A stretch of DNA of 48,485 bases from Candidatus Dormiibacterota bacterium (GTDB lineage Bacteria > Chloroflexota > Dormibacteria > Aeolococcales > Aeolococcaceae): NCBI GenBank assembly GCA_036495095.1, contig DASXNK010000169.1, positions 1 to 48,485 of the forward strand. Reading direction: 5' to 3'. How positions within the stretch are numbered: position 1 is the stretch's first letter; the number at the start of each line of letters is the position of its first letter. The notes below the pieces were generated by a model. The model made no database searches. It was not told the origin of the DNA and saw only the letters and a list, made by a program, of their open reading frames with translations. Both the position numbers and the translations under genes were made by a program. Shown in pieces: positions 23,382-31,047 of this stretch.

Positions 23382-24646
23382 GCACCCAGCCGGTGGTGGT
23401 GGTCGGGGTGCCGGTCGCCGGCATCGTCGCCCTCGACGAGCGCGGCCGTGAGCTGGTGGCCGCCGCCACCCTGCTCTGCGGCGGGCGCCGGCACCTCGAC
23501 GAGGTCCCCGCCCACGGCGAGGAGCGGGTCGAGATCGGCGACGTCGGCGCCTGCGTCGGCCGGCTGCGGCAGCGCCGGCCGGAGGAGCTGGCGGTGGTGC
23601 TCGCCACCGGCGACCCGCTGCTCTTCGGCATCGGCGCCACCCTGGTGCGCGAGCTCGGCGCGGCCGAGGTGACGATCATCCCCGCGGTGTCGGCGGTGCA
23701 GGAGGTGTTCGCCCGCGCCCGGCTGCCCTGGCACGGCTGCCGCCTGCTCAGCGCCCACGGGCGCGACCCCGCGACCGCCCTCGCCGGCGCCCTCGCCGGC
23801 GGCCCCGCCGCGATCCACTGCGACGGCGTCAACTCCCCCCAGCGGCTCGCCGCCACCCTGCTCGAGGCGGGGATGGAGGACTGCCGGGCGGTGGTCGGCG
23901 AACGCCTCGGCGGGCCGGTGGAGCGGGTGGTCGACACCACCCTGTCGGCGGTGGCCGCGGGCAGCTGGGACGGCAACAGCGTGCTCCTGCTCGACCGAGC
24001 CGGGCCCGCCACGGCGGCGGCGCCCGCCGTCGAGTTCGGCCGCCCCGAGGGCCGCTTCGCCCACAGCGGCGGGATGATCACCCGCGCGGAGGTGCGGGCG
24101 GTGGTGCTCGCCCGGCTCCGGCCGGCGGGCGCGGCGGTGATCTGGGACGTCGGCGCCGGCTCCGGGTCGATCGGGATCGAGGCGGCCGGCCTCGCCCCCG
24201 GGGCCCGGGTCTGGGCCGTCGAGCGCGACCCCGACCAGCTGGTCCACCTCCGCGCCAACGCCGCCGACCTCGCCCCCGGCCGGGTCGAGGTGGTCGAGGG
24301 TGCCGCCCCCGAGGCGCTGAGCGGCCTTCCCGTGCCCGACCGGGTGGTGGTGGGCGGCCACGGCGGCCGCCTCGGCGAGATCCTCGGCACCGTCCGCGCC
24401 CGGATCCGCCCCGGCGGCCGGGTGGTGGGCTCCTTCGCGACCCTCGACGCCGTGCTGGTCGCGCGCGCCGCCCTCGGCGACTGGTCGCCCGAGGTCAGCC
24501 AGCTGTCGGTGGCCCGCGGCGTCGCCGCCGGCCGGGGGCTGCGGCTGCGCGCCGAGGACCCCGTCTTCGTGGTGAGCGCGACCCGCCCCTCCCACCCCGC
24601 GGATGCCGCACCCGGCCACCGCGAAGCCGCGGAAACCGTGGGGTGA
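23378..24646 (+). CDS. cbiET: Cobalt-precorrin-7 methyltransferase/decarboxylase (CbiE-CbiT fusion, CobL)
   Basis: A 422-residue two-domain protein. Residues 1 to about 205 are a tetrapyrrole methylase domain like CbiE, which methylates C-5; Ala-Thr-Gly-Asp-Pro-Leu-Leu-Phe-Gly-Ile near residue 74-83 is the SAM-binding block. The opening Gly-Val-Pro-Val-Ala-Gly-Ile replaces the more common Gly-Ile-Gly-x-Gly. Residues about 225-400 are a class I methyltransferase like CbiT with Asp-Val-Gly-Ala-Gly-Ser-Gly-Ser-Ile-Gly near 259, which methylates C-15 and decarboxylates the C-12 acetate. The fusion matches CobL of the aerobic pathway. It overlaps cbiD (ATGA) and cbiL (GTGA). Confidence 0.92.
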   Translation: MSTQPVVVVGVPVAGIVALDERGRELVAAATLLCGGRRHLDEVPAHGEERVEIGDVGACVGRLRQRRPEELAVVLATGDPLLFGIGATLVRELGAAEVTIIPAVSAVQEVFARARLPWHGCRLLSAHGRDPATALAGALAGGPAAIHCDGVNSPQRLAATLLEAGMEDCRAVVGERLGGPVERVVDTTLSAVAAGSWDGNSVLLLDRAGPATAAAPAVEFGRPEGRFAHSGGMITRAEVRAVVLARLRPAGAAVIWDVGAGSGSIGIEAAGLAPGARVWAVERDPDQLVHLRANAADLAPGRVEVVEGAAPEALSGLPVPDRVVVGGHGGRLGEILGTVRARIRPGGRVVGSFATLDAVLVARAALGDWSPEVSQLSVARGVAAGRGLRLRAEDPVFVVSATRPSHPADAAPGHREAAETVG

Positions 24647-25401
24647 GCTCGCTCGACAGCCTCGCCGCCGGCCTGCTCGGCGACCACCCCCGTCCCGGCA
24701 CCCTCTACGGGATCGGCGCCGGGCCCGGCGACCCCGGGCTGCTCACCCTGCGGGCGGCGGCGCTGCTCCAGCGCCTCGACGTGGTGGCCGTGCCCCGCAG
24801 CAGCCGGGGCCGGGGGGTGGCCGCCCGGGCGCTCGACGGCCACCCGGGGCCCGGCCGCCTGCTCGAGCTGATCAGTGACATGCCGGCGGACCCGGAGGCG
24901 GTGGAGCGCGGCTGGCGGGCGCGGGTGGCGCCGCTGGTCGCCGCCCTCGACGAGGGCCGGAGCGTGGGGATGGTGACCGACGGCGACCCCTCCCTCTACA
25001 GCACCTTCGCCCACGCCGCCGCGGCGGTGCTGGAGGCGCGCCCCGCCACCGCGCTCGCGGTGGTCCCGGGGGTGCCGGCGATGTGCGCCGCCGCCGCGGT
25101 CGAGGGGCGGCCCCTGGCGGTGGGCGGCGAGCGCATCGCCGTGCTCCCCGCCTCGCGGCTCCGCGAGGGCGAGCTCGAGGCGGCGCTGGCGGCGTCCGAC
25201 ACCGTGGTGCTGCTCAAGGCGGGGGCCGCCATCGGCCGGCTGCGGACGCTGCTCGAGGGTCCCGCCCGGGGCTGGTCGGTGCGGTACGCGCGCCGGGTGG
25301 GGCTGGAGGGCGAGACCCACGCCGACAGCCTCGACGGCGCCGGCGCCGACTACATGGCGCTGGTGATCCTCCGCCGGCCCGTCGCCGGGCGGGCCGGATG
25401 A
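24643..25401 (+). CDS. cbiL: Cobalt-precorrin-2 C20-methyltransferase
   Basis: A 252-residue tetrapyrrole methylase of the CbiL/CobI group, which methylates C-20 of (cobalt-)precorrin-2. Motifs: Gly-Ile-Gly-Ala-Gly-Pro-Gly-Asp-Pro-Gly-Leu-Leu-Thr-Leu near residues 24-37, Val-Pro-Arg-Ser near 49, Val-Thr-Asp-Gly-Asp-Pro-Ser-Leu-Tyr-Ser-Thr-Phe near 107-118 and Val-Val-Pro-Gly-Val-Pro-Ala near 140. The Pro-Ser-Leu-Tyr-Ser-Thr version of the second block separates this group from CbiF and CbiH. The C-terminus has Asp-Tyr-Met-Ala-Leu-Val-Ile. It overlaps both neighbours by four bases. Confidence 0.88.
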   Translation: MSSLDSLAAGLLGDHPRPGTLYGIGAGPGDPGLLTLRAAALLQRLDVVAVPRSSRGRGVAARALDGHPGPGRLLELISDMPADPEAVERGWRARVAPLVAALDEGRSVGMVTDGDPSLYSTFAHAAAAVLEARPATALAVVPGVPAMCAAAAVEGRPLAVGGERIAVLPASRLREGELEAALAASDTVVLLKAGAAIGRLRTLLEGPARGWSVRYARRVGLEGETHADSLDGAGADYMALVILRRPVAGRAG

Positions 25402-27254
25402 GCCGCGCGCTCCGAGGCGGGACCGTCTACGTGGTCGGCGCCGGTCCCGGCGACCCCGACCTGCTCACCCTGCGCGCCCGTCGCGTCCTCGAGGCGGCGG
25501 GCACCGTGGTCTACGCCGACTCGCTCGTCGACCCGCGGCTGCTGGAGGCGGTGCGCCCCGAGGCGGTGGTGCGGGGCACCAGCGGGATGACCCTCGAGCC
25601 GATCGTCGAGCTGCTGGTGGCGGCGGCGCGGCGGGGCGAGGTGGTGGCCCGGGTGCACAGCGGCGACCCCGGCATCTACGGCGCCATCGCCGAGCAGCTG
25701 GCCCGCCTCGACCAGGCCGGGGTGCCCTGGGAGGTGATCCCCGGGGTGCCCTCGCCGATGGCGGCAGCGGCGGCCCTCGGCTGCGAGCTCACCGTGCCCG
25801 GGGTCGCCCAGGCGGTGGTGATCTGCCGGGTCGGCGGCCGCACCCCGATGCCCCCCGGCCAGGACCTCCGCGCCCTCGCCCGGCCCGGGGTCTCGCTCTG
25901 CATCCTGCTCAGCGCCGCCTACGCCGCCGAGGTGACGTCGGCGCTGCGGCAGGGCGGGGTGGAGGACTCGACTCCCGCGGTGATCGCGGAGCGGGTCTCC
26001 TGGCCGGACGAGCGGGTGAGCTGGGGTACGGTGGGCGACCTCGCCGCCCGGCTGCGCGAGCTCGGCATCCGCCGCCAGGCGCTGGTGCTGGTGGGGCCGG
26101 CCTTCCGGCCCGCCTCGGCGCGGCTGCGCTCCTCCCTCTACAGCCCCGACCACGCCCACGTCTTCCGCCCCTCGGGCTCGCCCGGGAACGGCGCCGGGGG
26201 CGGCGGCGAGGTCGCCGTGTACGCGCTCACCGCGGCCGGCGCCGCGGTCGGGGCACGGGTGGCGGCAGCGGTCGGCGGCGCCCGCCTCCACCTGCCGGCG
26301 CGGCTGGCCGGGGCGGTGCCCGGGGCCCGGGCGGAGAGCGGAGGCGCCCGCGGCGTCGTCGCCCGGCTGGTGGCCACCCACGCGGCGGTGGTGCTGGTGA
26401 TGGCCACCGGGGCGGCGGTCCGGCTGATCGCGCCCCACCTCGCCGACAAGGTGCGCGACCCCGCGGTGGTGGCGGTCGACGACCTCGGCCGCTGGGCGGT
26501 GCCGCTGGCGGGCGCCCACGCCCGGGGTGGCAACCGGCTCGCCCGGCAGGTGGCCGCCGCCCTCGGGGCCGAGGCGGTGGTGACGACCGCGAGCGACGGC
26601 CGGCCCTGGCCCGCGCCCGACGCGGTCGCCGCCGCCCGGGGCTGGCGCGCCGAGGACCGGCGCGGGCTCGCCGCGGTGACCGCGGCCCTGCTCGACGGCG
26701 ACCCGGTCGGCCTCGTCCAGGAGTGCGGCGAGCCCTGGGAGGCGGCCGGCGACTGGCCCGCCGCGCTGCGCCGCCATCCCGACCTCGACGCCCTCCGCGC
26801 CGCCGCACCCCGGGCCGCGATCGTGATCAGCGACCGTCCCGTCGAGGCCGGGCCGGGGTGGCTGGTGCTGCGCCCGCCCACCGCCGTGCTCGGGGTCGGC
26901 TGCGAGGCCGGGGTCGGCGACGACGAGCTCGCCGGGGCGGTCGACGCCGCCCTCGCCGAGGCCGGGCTCAGCCCGCTGGCGGTCGCCGGCGTCGGCACCC
27001 TCGACCGCAAGTGCGACGAGCCCGCGCTCCGCCGGCTCTGCGCCGAGCGCGGCTGGCCGCTGCGCGGTCACCCCGCCGAGGTGCTGGCCGCGGTGGCGGT
27101 GCCCACCCCCTCGGCGGTGGTCGCCCTGGCGGTGGGCACCCCGTCGGTGAGCGAGGCGGCGGCGCTGCTCGGCGCCCCCGGCGGGGCCCTCCGACTCGCC
27201 AAGCGGGTGCGCGGCCGGGTCACCGTCGCCATCGCGGCACTCGTGCCCGGCTAG
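25398..27254 (+). CDS. Fusion of cobalt-precorrin-4 C11-methyltransferase (CbiF) and cobalt-precorrin-5A hydrolase (CbiG)
   Basis: A 618-residue protein. Residues 1 to about 260 are a tetrapyrrole methylase: Val-Gly-Ala-Gly-Pro-Gly-Asp-Pro-Asp-Leu-Leu-Thr-Leu near 13-25, Tyr-Ala-Asp-Ser-Leu-Val near 41, His-Ser-Gly-Asp-Pro-Gly-Ile-Tyr-Gly-Ala near 87-96 (the CbiF/CobM form). Residues about 275-618 are CbiG: Met-Ala-Thr-Gly-Ala-Ala-Val-Arg near 335, Asp-Lys-Val-Arg-Asp-Pro-Ala-Val-Val-Ala-Val-Asp near 350, Gly-Gly-Asn-Arg-Leu-Ala near 376, and a C-terminal Gly-Val-Gly-Cys-Glu-Ala-Gly-Val and Asp-Arg-Lys-Cys-Asp-Glu. The domains do successive steps: ring methylation, then opening of the delta-lactone. 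CbiG is another marker of the anaerobic route. Last gene of the first B12 operon. Confidence 0.92.
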   Translation: MSRALRGGTVYVVGAGPGDPDLLTLRARRVLEAAGTVVYADSLVDPRLLEAVRPEAVVRGTSGMTLEPIVELLVAAARRGEVVARVHSGDPGIYGAIAEQLARLDQAGVPWEVIPGVPSPMAAAAALGCELTVPGVAQAVVICRVGGRTPMPPGQDLRALARPGVSLCILLSAAYAAEVTSALRQGGVEDSTPAVIAERVSWPDERVSWGTVGDLAARLRELGIRRQALVLVGPAFRPASARLRSSLYSPDHAHVFRPSGSPGNGAGGGGEVAVYALTAAGAAVGARVAAAVGGARLHLPARLAGAVPGARAESGGARGVVARLVATHAAVVLVMATGAAVRLIAPHLADKVRDPAVVAVDDLGRWAVPLAGAHARGGNRLARQVAAALGAEAVVTTASDGRPWPAPDAVAAARGWRAEDRRGLAAVTAALLDGDPVGLVQECGEPWEAAGDWPAALRRHPDLDALRAAAPRAAIVISDRPVEAGPGWLVLRPPTAVLGVGCEAGVGDDELAGAVDAALAEAGLSPLAVAGVGTLDRKCDEPALRRLCAERGWPLRGHPAEVLAAVAVPTPSAVVALAVGTPSVSEAAALLGAPGGALRLAKRVRGRVTVAIAALVPG

Positions 27255-27257
27255 ACT
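27252..27257 (+). promoter_or_regulatory. TANNNT -10 box overlapping the cbiF-cbiG stop codon
   Basis: TAGACT begins with the TAG stop of the upstream gene and stands eight bases before the ATG of the methyltransferase gene. No ribosome site is present between. Confidence 0.4.
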
Positions 27258-27265
27258 CCGCGCCG

Positions 27266-28024
27266 ATGTCCCAGGCGCCGCCGACCGAGAGCCGCTCGAT
27301 GGAGAAGGCGGCTCGCTGCGGCGAGCCGTCCTACGTCTGGCGGGCCGGCCAGGAGCGCCGGCTGGCGATGATCCGCGACGCGGTGCCGGAGCTGGCGAGC
27401 GCCCGGGTGCTCGAGATCGGCTGCGGCGTGGGCCGCTACGTCGAGCGGCTGAGCCCCCTCGCCCGGGTCGTGGTCGGGCTCGAGTACGACCGCGAGCGGG
27501 CCGTCGAGGCGGCGGCCAGGCTCGACCCGCCGCTGGTGGTCAACGGCGCCAACGAGCACCTGCCCTTCCCCGACGCCAGCTTCGACGTGGTGCTCACCAA
27601 CGAGGTCATCGAGCACGTGGCCGACGACCGGGTCTCGGCGGCGGAGATGGTGCGGGTGCTGAGCCGCGGCGGCCGGGTAGTGCTCTTCTGCCCCAACCGC
27701 TGGTACCCGGTCGAGCAGCACGGCGTCTACTGGCGGGGGACCTACCGCTTCGGCAACAAGCCCCTGGTCAACTACCTGCCCGACCCGCTCCGCAACCGCC
27801 TCGCCCCCCACGTGCGCGCGTACACCCGCCGGGGGCTGCTCCGGCTCTTCGCCGGGCAGCCGGTGCAGGTGGTCCACCACGGGCGCATCTTCGGCGGGTA
27901 CGACAACATCGTCGCCCGGCTCGGCGGCGCCGGGAGGGTGCTGCGCCGCGCCCTCCAGGGAGCCGAGGGCACCCCCGTCGACGTCCTCGGCCTCTCCCAC
28001 TTCCTCGTCCTCGAGCGCTACTGA
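27266..28024 (+). CDS. Class I SAM-dependent methyltransferase
   Basis: A 252-residue methyltransferase of the Methyltransf_11 type. Motif I is Val-Leu-Glu-Ile-Gly-Cys-Gly-Val-Gly-Arg near residue 49, an acidic residue follows in Gly-Leu-Glu-Tyr-Asp near 73, and Asn-Glu-Val-Ile-Glu-His-Val near 112 marks the core. A Phe-Cys-Pro-Asn-Arg-Trp-Tyr-Pro segment near 145 and an Arg-rich C-terminal half resemble methyltransferases found in glycan or lipid gene sets. It starts only 11 bases after the cbiF-cbiG stop but has its own probable promoter, and no corrin link is evident. The substrate is unknown. Confidence 0.7.
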   Translation: MSQAPPTESRSMEKAARCGEPSYVWRAGQERRLAMIRDAVPELASARVLEIGCGVGRYVERLSPLARVVVGLEYDRERAVEAAARLDPPLVVNGANEHLPFPDASFDVVLTNEVIEHVADDRVSAAEMVRVLSRGGRVVLFCPNRWYPVEQHGVYWRGTYRFGNKPLVNYLPDPLRNRLAPHVRAYTRRGLLRLFAGQPVQVVHHGRIFGGYDNIVARLGGAGRVLRRALQGAEGTPVDVLGLSHFLVLERY

Positions 28025-28174
28025 ACACCGTTTCTTTACAGGGTGGGGAGCGGTGTGCAGGATAGGGGGACGGCCCGAGCCCTCTCTCCTGTCGTGCGTC
28101 GGCGACGCAATTGACCGGATTGAGGTCTCTGCCGCAGGCACCCGTGGGGCGGGAGTAGGGAGTAACGATCTGTC

Positions 28175-28435
28175 ATGGCCACCACCATCCCGTTGGAACG
28201 TGAGCGGGCGGCGAGCGCGGCGCCGTCCAGGGAGCGCCGGGACCTCACCACCCGGGCCCTGCGGGACGCCGTCGCGGCGTGGTTCCGCATCCACCCGGCC
28301 AGGCTCGCCGCGCTCGACGCCCACACCGTCGAGCGGATGGCCCTCCGCCTCGAGGGACGGCGGCAGCACCGCTCGCTGGACGGCCTCGACGGGGTCTGCC
28401 CGGTGCCCGAGGGCAGGCATCCCTGGGCCGGCTGA
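28175..28435 (+). CDS. Small uncharacterised protein
   Basis: An 86-residue, strongly basic, soluble protein that I do not recognise. Residues 20-62 look like two helices (Arg-Asp-Leu-Thr-Thr-Arg-Ala-Leu then Thr-Val-Glu-Arg-Met-Ala-Leu-Arg-Leu-Glu), followed by a short loop with one cysteine. It stands alone in an intergenic stretch with 150 bases before and 30 bases after. A TAGGGAG string about 12 bases upstream is a poor ribosome site. G+C at third codon positions is high, as in its neighbours, which supports real coding. Confidence 0.5.
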   Translation: MATTIPLERERAASAAPSRERRDLTTRALRDAVAAWFRIHPARLAALDAHTVERMALRLEGRRQHRSLDGLDGVCPVPEGRHPWAG

Positions 28436-28452
28436 CTCCCGGGCCGCGGGGG

Positions 28453-28458
28453 TACGCT
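28453..28458 (+). promoter_or_regulatory. TANNNT -10 box before the fusion-protein gene
   Basis: TACGCT lies seven bases before the ATG at 28466 with no ribosome-binding sequence between, suggesting a leaderless transcript for this gene and the DUF202 genes after it. Confidence 0.35.
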
Positions 28459-28465
28459 GAGCCCG

Positions 28466-30145
28466 ATGCTCAGCCTGGCTGATCCCGCCGTCAGCGGCGG
28501 CGGGATCGAGGCGCTTCCGCTGCCGGTGCGTGCCGGGCTCCTCGCCGCCCTCACCGTCCTCGCCCTCGGCACCCTCGCGCTCGGGGCCCGCGAGCAGTGG
28601 CGGGAGGGCGACATCCCCGGGCCCGCGCCGGCGGACGCGAACCACTGGTGGCGCACCGCCCGGGTGCTGCTGCCGCTGGAGGCGGCGGTCGGCCTGGTGG
28701 CGCTGGTCTCGGCGGCCGTCCTCGGCGGGGTCGCCACCCCGCCCGGCCCTCCCTCGGTCGCCGCGGCGCCGGCCGGGCCGCCCCTGCTGGTCAGCGCCGC
28801 CGGCGGGCACCAGGTGCCGATCGCGATCGCCCCCGGCCTCCCCGGCCCCAACCGGGTGGTGGTGGGGGTGCAGGACGTCGACGCGGACGGGGTCGTCCGG
28901 CCCGCGGCCGGGGTCACCGGGGTGACCCTGAGCCTCGACTGCGGAGGATGCGGCACGGCGCCGGCGTCGCTGCGTCTCGAGCCCGCCGGCGGCCCCTGGC
29001 ACGCCGCCACCGTCACCCTGGCCGCGGGGTCCTGGACGCTGACGGCGGTGGTGGACTCGCCGGGCCCGGTCGCCGCCCGGCCGGTGACCACCGGCATCGA
29101 GCCGCCCCGCCCCGGCGAGCTCCTCGTCGGGGTCGTCGCCGATCTCTCCGGCCCCGACGGCGGTGCCTGCCAGAACCGCGCCCTCGGCGTCGAGCTGGCC
29201 CTGGCGAGCGCCGGCGGCGCGGTCCCGCCGCGGCTGGTGCTCGACGACATCGCCCCCGCCGGCGCCGGGGCGGCCGCCGAGCGGCTCGCGGCCCGGGGCG
29301 TCCACGTCCTCGCCACCCCCTGCGGCGGGGCCGGCACCCTGGGCGCCGTCGCCGCCGTCGCGACCCGCCTGCACCTGCCGCTGGTGGGAGCGCTCCGCTC
29401 CGAGGGCCCCTCGGCCTACCTCTGGCGCACCGGCGTCGACCAGGAGGCGGAGGGTGCCGCCCTGGCCGGCCGGGTCCGCGACCGGGGGGCGGGCGGGGCG
29501 CTGGTCCTGGTCGGCCCGCGGCCCGAGCAGGCGGTCGAGGCGGCCGCGGTGGAGCGGGGCCTCGGCGCCGCCGGGCTCGCCCATCGCAGCCTCGCGCTCG
29601 CCGGCGCCGACCCCGCCGGGCTCGCCGCCGAGCTGCGCGCGCGCCACCCCGACGCGCTCGTGATCGTCGCCTCGCCACGCCGTGCCCTCCCCGTGGTCGA
29701 GGCGGTGAGCCGCGGCGGCTGGCTGCCCTCGCGGGGAGTGGTCGCGTCCTCCGACCTGCTCTCGGCCGCCTTCGTCGCGGAGGCGGCGCCGCTCCTGCGC
29801 GGCACCGCCCTGTCGATCGCCGGTGAGCTCGACCCCGCCGACCCGGCGTCCCGTGCGTATCTCGAGGCGCTCCACCGGCGGCTCCCGCTGCGCACCCCCG
29901 GCATCGAGGGCACCCGCGGCTGGTACAGCGGGCTGCTGGTCGACCGCGCCGCCTCCGTGGCCGCGGCCGACCCCTCGCCGGCGGGGCTCGAGCACGCCCT
30001 GCAGACCGCCTTCACCGGCTACGACCTCGGGCTGTTCCGGCTCGGCTGGGACGCCGGCGGCGGTGGCCCCGAGCAGCTCGCCTTCTTCCGGCCCGGCGGC
30101 GGCGCGCGGCTGCTCCGCGACGGCCCCCCGGTGGCGCTGCGATGA
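28466..30145 (+). CDS. Membrane-anchored protein with Ig-like domain and periplasmic-binding-like domain
   Basis: A 559-residue protein. Two membrane helices lie at about residues 21-40 and 67-90; the second, with its Arg-Val-Leu-Leu-Pro-Leu-Glu-Ala-Ala-Val-Gly start, resembles the last helices of CopD copper-resistance proteins. Residues about 115-205 form a beta-rich domain like YtkA/FixH with a Cys-Gly-Gly-Cys pair. Residues about 217-545 resemble a type I periplasmic-binding (Leu/Ile/Val-binding) domain, with Gly-Val-Val-Ala-Asp-Leu-Ser-Gly at its start, Leu-Pro-Leu-Val-Gly-Ala-Leu-Arg-Ser-Glu near 305 and Gly-Trp-Tyr-Ser-Gly near 487. Such binding domains are normally free or in receptors. 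No ABC permease adjoins it. The ligand is unknown; the last four bases overlap the next gene. Confidence 0.6.
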   Translation: MLSLADPAVSGGGIEALPLPVRAGLLAALTVLALGTLALGAREQWREGDIPGPAPADANHWWRTARVLLPLEAAVGLVALVSAAVLGGVATPPGPPSVAAAPAGPPLLVSAAGGHQVPIAIAPGLPGPNRVVVGVQDVDADGVVRPAAGVTGVTLSLDCGGCGTAPASLRLEPAGGPWHAATVTLAAGSWTLTAVVDSPGPVAARPVTTGIEPPRPGELLVGVVADLSGPDGGACQNRALGVELALASAGGAVPPRLVLDDIAPAGAGAAAERLAARGVHVLATPCGGAGTLGAVAAVATRLHLPLVGALRSEGPSAYLWRTGVDQEAEGAALAGRVRDRGAGGALVLVGPRPEQAVEAAAVERGLGAAGLAHRSLALAGADPAGLAAELRARHPDALVIVASPRRALPVVEAVSRGGWLPSRGVVASSDLLSAAFVAEAAPLLRGTALSIAGELDPADPASRAYLEALHRRLPLRTPGIEGTRGWYSGLLVDRAASVAAADPSPAGLEHALQTAFTGYDLGLFRLGWDAGGGGPEQLAFFRPGGGARLLRDGPPVALR

Positions 30146-30570
30146 GCCCCGGCCGGCGGCGGCTGGCGGCCATCCTCGGCACCGGCCCGGTGCCCCCGGA
30201 CGCCGGCCGGGGAGGGGGTGAGGGGGTGCGCACCCGCGACCACCTCGCCAACTCTCGCACCTTCCTCGCCTGGATGCGGCTGGCGCTGACCCTGGTCGCC
30301 GCCGGGCTGTCCATCGACAAGCTGGACGTGCTGCTCTCCCTCACCCACGGGCACTCCGACGCCGGCGCCGGCGACAACCGCGGCGCGGCGCTGGCGCTGG
30401 TGGTCGCCGGCGGGGTCCTCGCCAACCTCGCCTTCGCCCGCTTCCTGCTCCAGCGGCGGGTCATCGAGGGGCCGGCGCTGCGCTCCCGGGTGCTCCTGGA
30501 TGCGACCCTGATCGGGATCGCCGGGGTGACCGGCGTGCTGATGACGCTGCTCGTGCTCCGCACCCGCTGA
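30142..30570 (+). CDS. DUF202 (YidH-like) membrane protein
   Basis: A 142-residue protein with three hydrophobic helices at about residues 47-65, 80-105 and 115-138. The family signature is the segment Thr-Arg-Asp-His-Leu-Ala-Asn-Ser-Arg-Thr-Phe-Leu-Ala-Trp-Met-Arg just before the first helix (31-46). DUF202 proteins occur widely in bacteria and in yeast vacuolar VTC complexes; the bacterial role is not settled. The ATG overlaps the stop of the binding-protein fusion, so translation is probably coupled. A second DUF202 gene follows 32 bases later. Confidence 0.8.
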   Translation: MSPGRRRLAAILGTGPVPPDAGRGGGEGVRTRDHLANSRTFLAWMRLALTLVAAGLSIDKLDVLLSLTHGHSDAGAGDNRGAALALVVAGGVLANLAFARFLLQRRVIEGPALRSRVLLDATLIGIAGVTGVLMTLLVLRTR

Positions 30571-30572
30571 CC

Positions 30573-30588
30573 GGCCCCGGCAGGGGCC
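30573..30588 (+). other. GC hairpin between the two DUF202 genes
   Basis: GGCCCC and GGGGCC make a perfect 6-base-pair stem with a GGCA loop, directly after the first DUF202 stop. There is no T-run. It may lower read-through or stabilise the upstream message. Confidence 0.3.
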
Positions 30589-30602
30589 ACAATCCGCCGG
30601 GT

Positions 30603-31001
30603 ATGGCCGACCAGGAGCCGCTCCGATCCGACGAGACCCGACCGCGCGAGCACCTCGCCAACGAGCGCACCCTGCTCGCCTGGGCGCGGACCGCGGTCAC
30701 CCTCATCGCCCTCGGCTTCGGGGTCTCGCGGTTCGACGTCTTCCTCCGCGAGCTGCGGATGTCGAACGGCCGCTCCGCCCGGCTCAGCGCCGCCTTCTCC
30801 GCGGCGATCGGCCTGGTCTTCGTGCTCGCCGGCCTGCTCACCGCCGCCGCCGGCGTGGTGCGCTTCCTCCAGGGCCGGCGGCAGATCGAGGCGGCCCGCT
30901 TCGAGGCGCCGCTGTGGCCGTACCTGCTGCTCACCCTGCTGATGTGCGGCATCGGCCTGGCCCTGGCGGTCTACCTGGTCGCCGACGTCGCTCGTTCCTG
31001 A
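30603..31001 (+). CDS. DUF202 (YidH-like) membrane protein, second copy
   Basis: A 132-residue paralogue of the preceding gene: Arg-Glu-His-Leu-Ala-Asn-Glu-Arg-Thr-Leu-Leu-Ala-Trp-Ala-Arg-Thr at residues 15-30 matches the signature, followed by helices at about 31-45, 60-85 and 103-127. Compared with the first copy the loop between helices one and two is shorter and has Gly-Val-Ser-Arg-Phe-Asp-Val-Phe, which is typical of YidH. The two tandem copies are not close in sequence, so they are an old pair that may form a heteromer. It ends at a strong hairpin. Confidence 0.82.
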   Translation: MADQEPLRSDETRPREHLANERTLLAWARTAVTLIALGFGVSRFDVFLRELRMSNGRSARLSAAFSAAIGLVFVLAGLLTAAAGVVRFLQGRRQIEAARFEAPLWPYLLLTLLMCGIGLALAVYLVADVARS

Positions 31002-31020
31002 CCGAGATCGACGATCTCGG
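31002..31020. terminator. Bidirectional hairpin between convergent genes
   Basis: CCGAGATC and GATCTCGG form a perfect 8-base-pair stem around a 3-base GAC loop, starting at the end of the second DUF202 gene and 28 bases beyond the end of the convergent amidase gene. A second palindrome, GCGGCCGGCCGC, follows at 31029-31040. Position fits a shared terminator, although neither side has a T-run. Confidence 0.5.
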
Positions 31021-31047
31021 CGGTGGCGCGGCCGGCCGCATCTGGAT

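Noticed and set aside
28025-28174. ACACCG/CGGTGT repeat and TTGACC string as a promoter or riboswitch
   Set aside because: The loop is long and no matching -10 box lies at the right distance; nothing else stands out in this gap.
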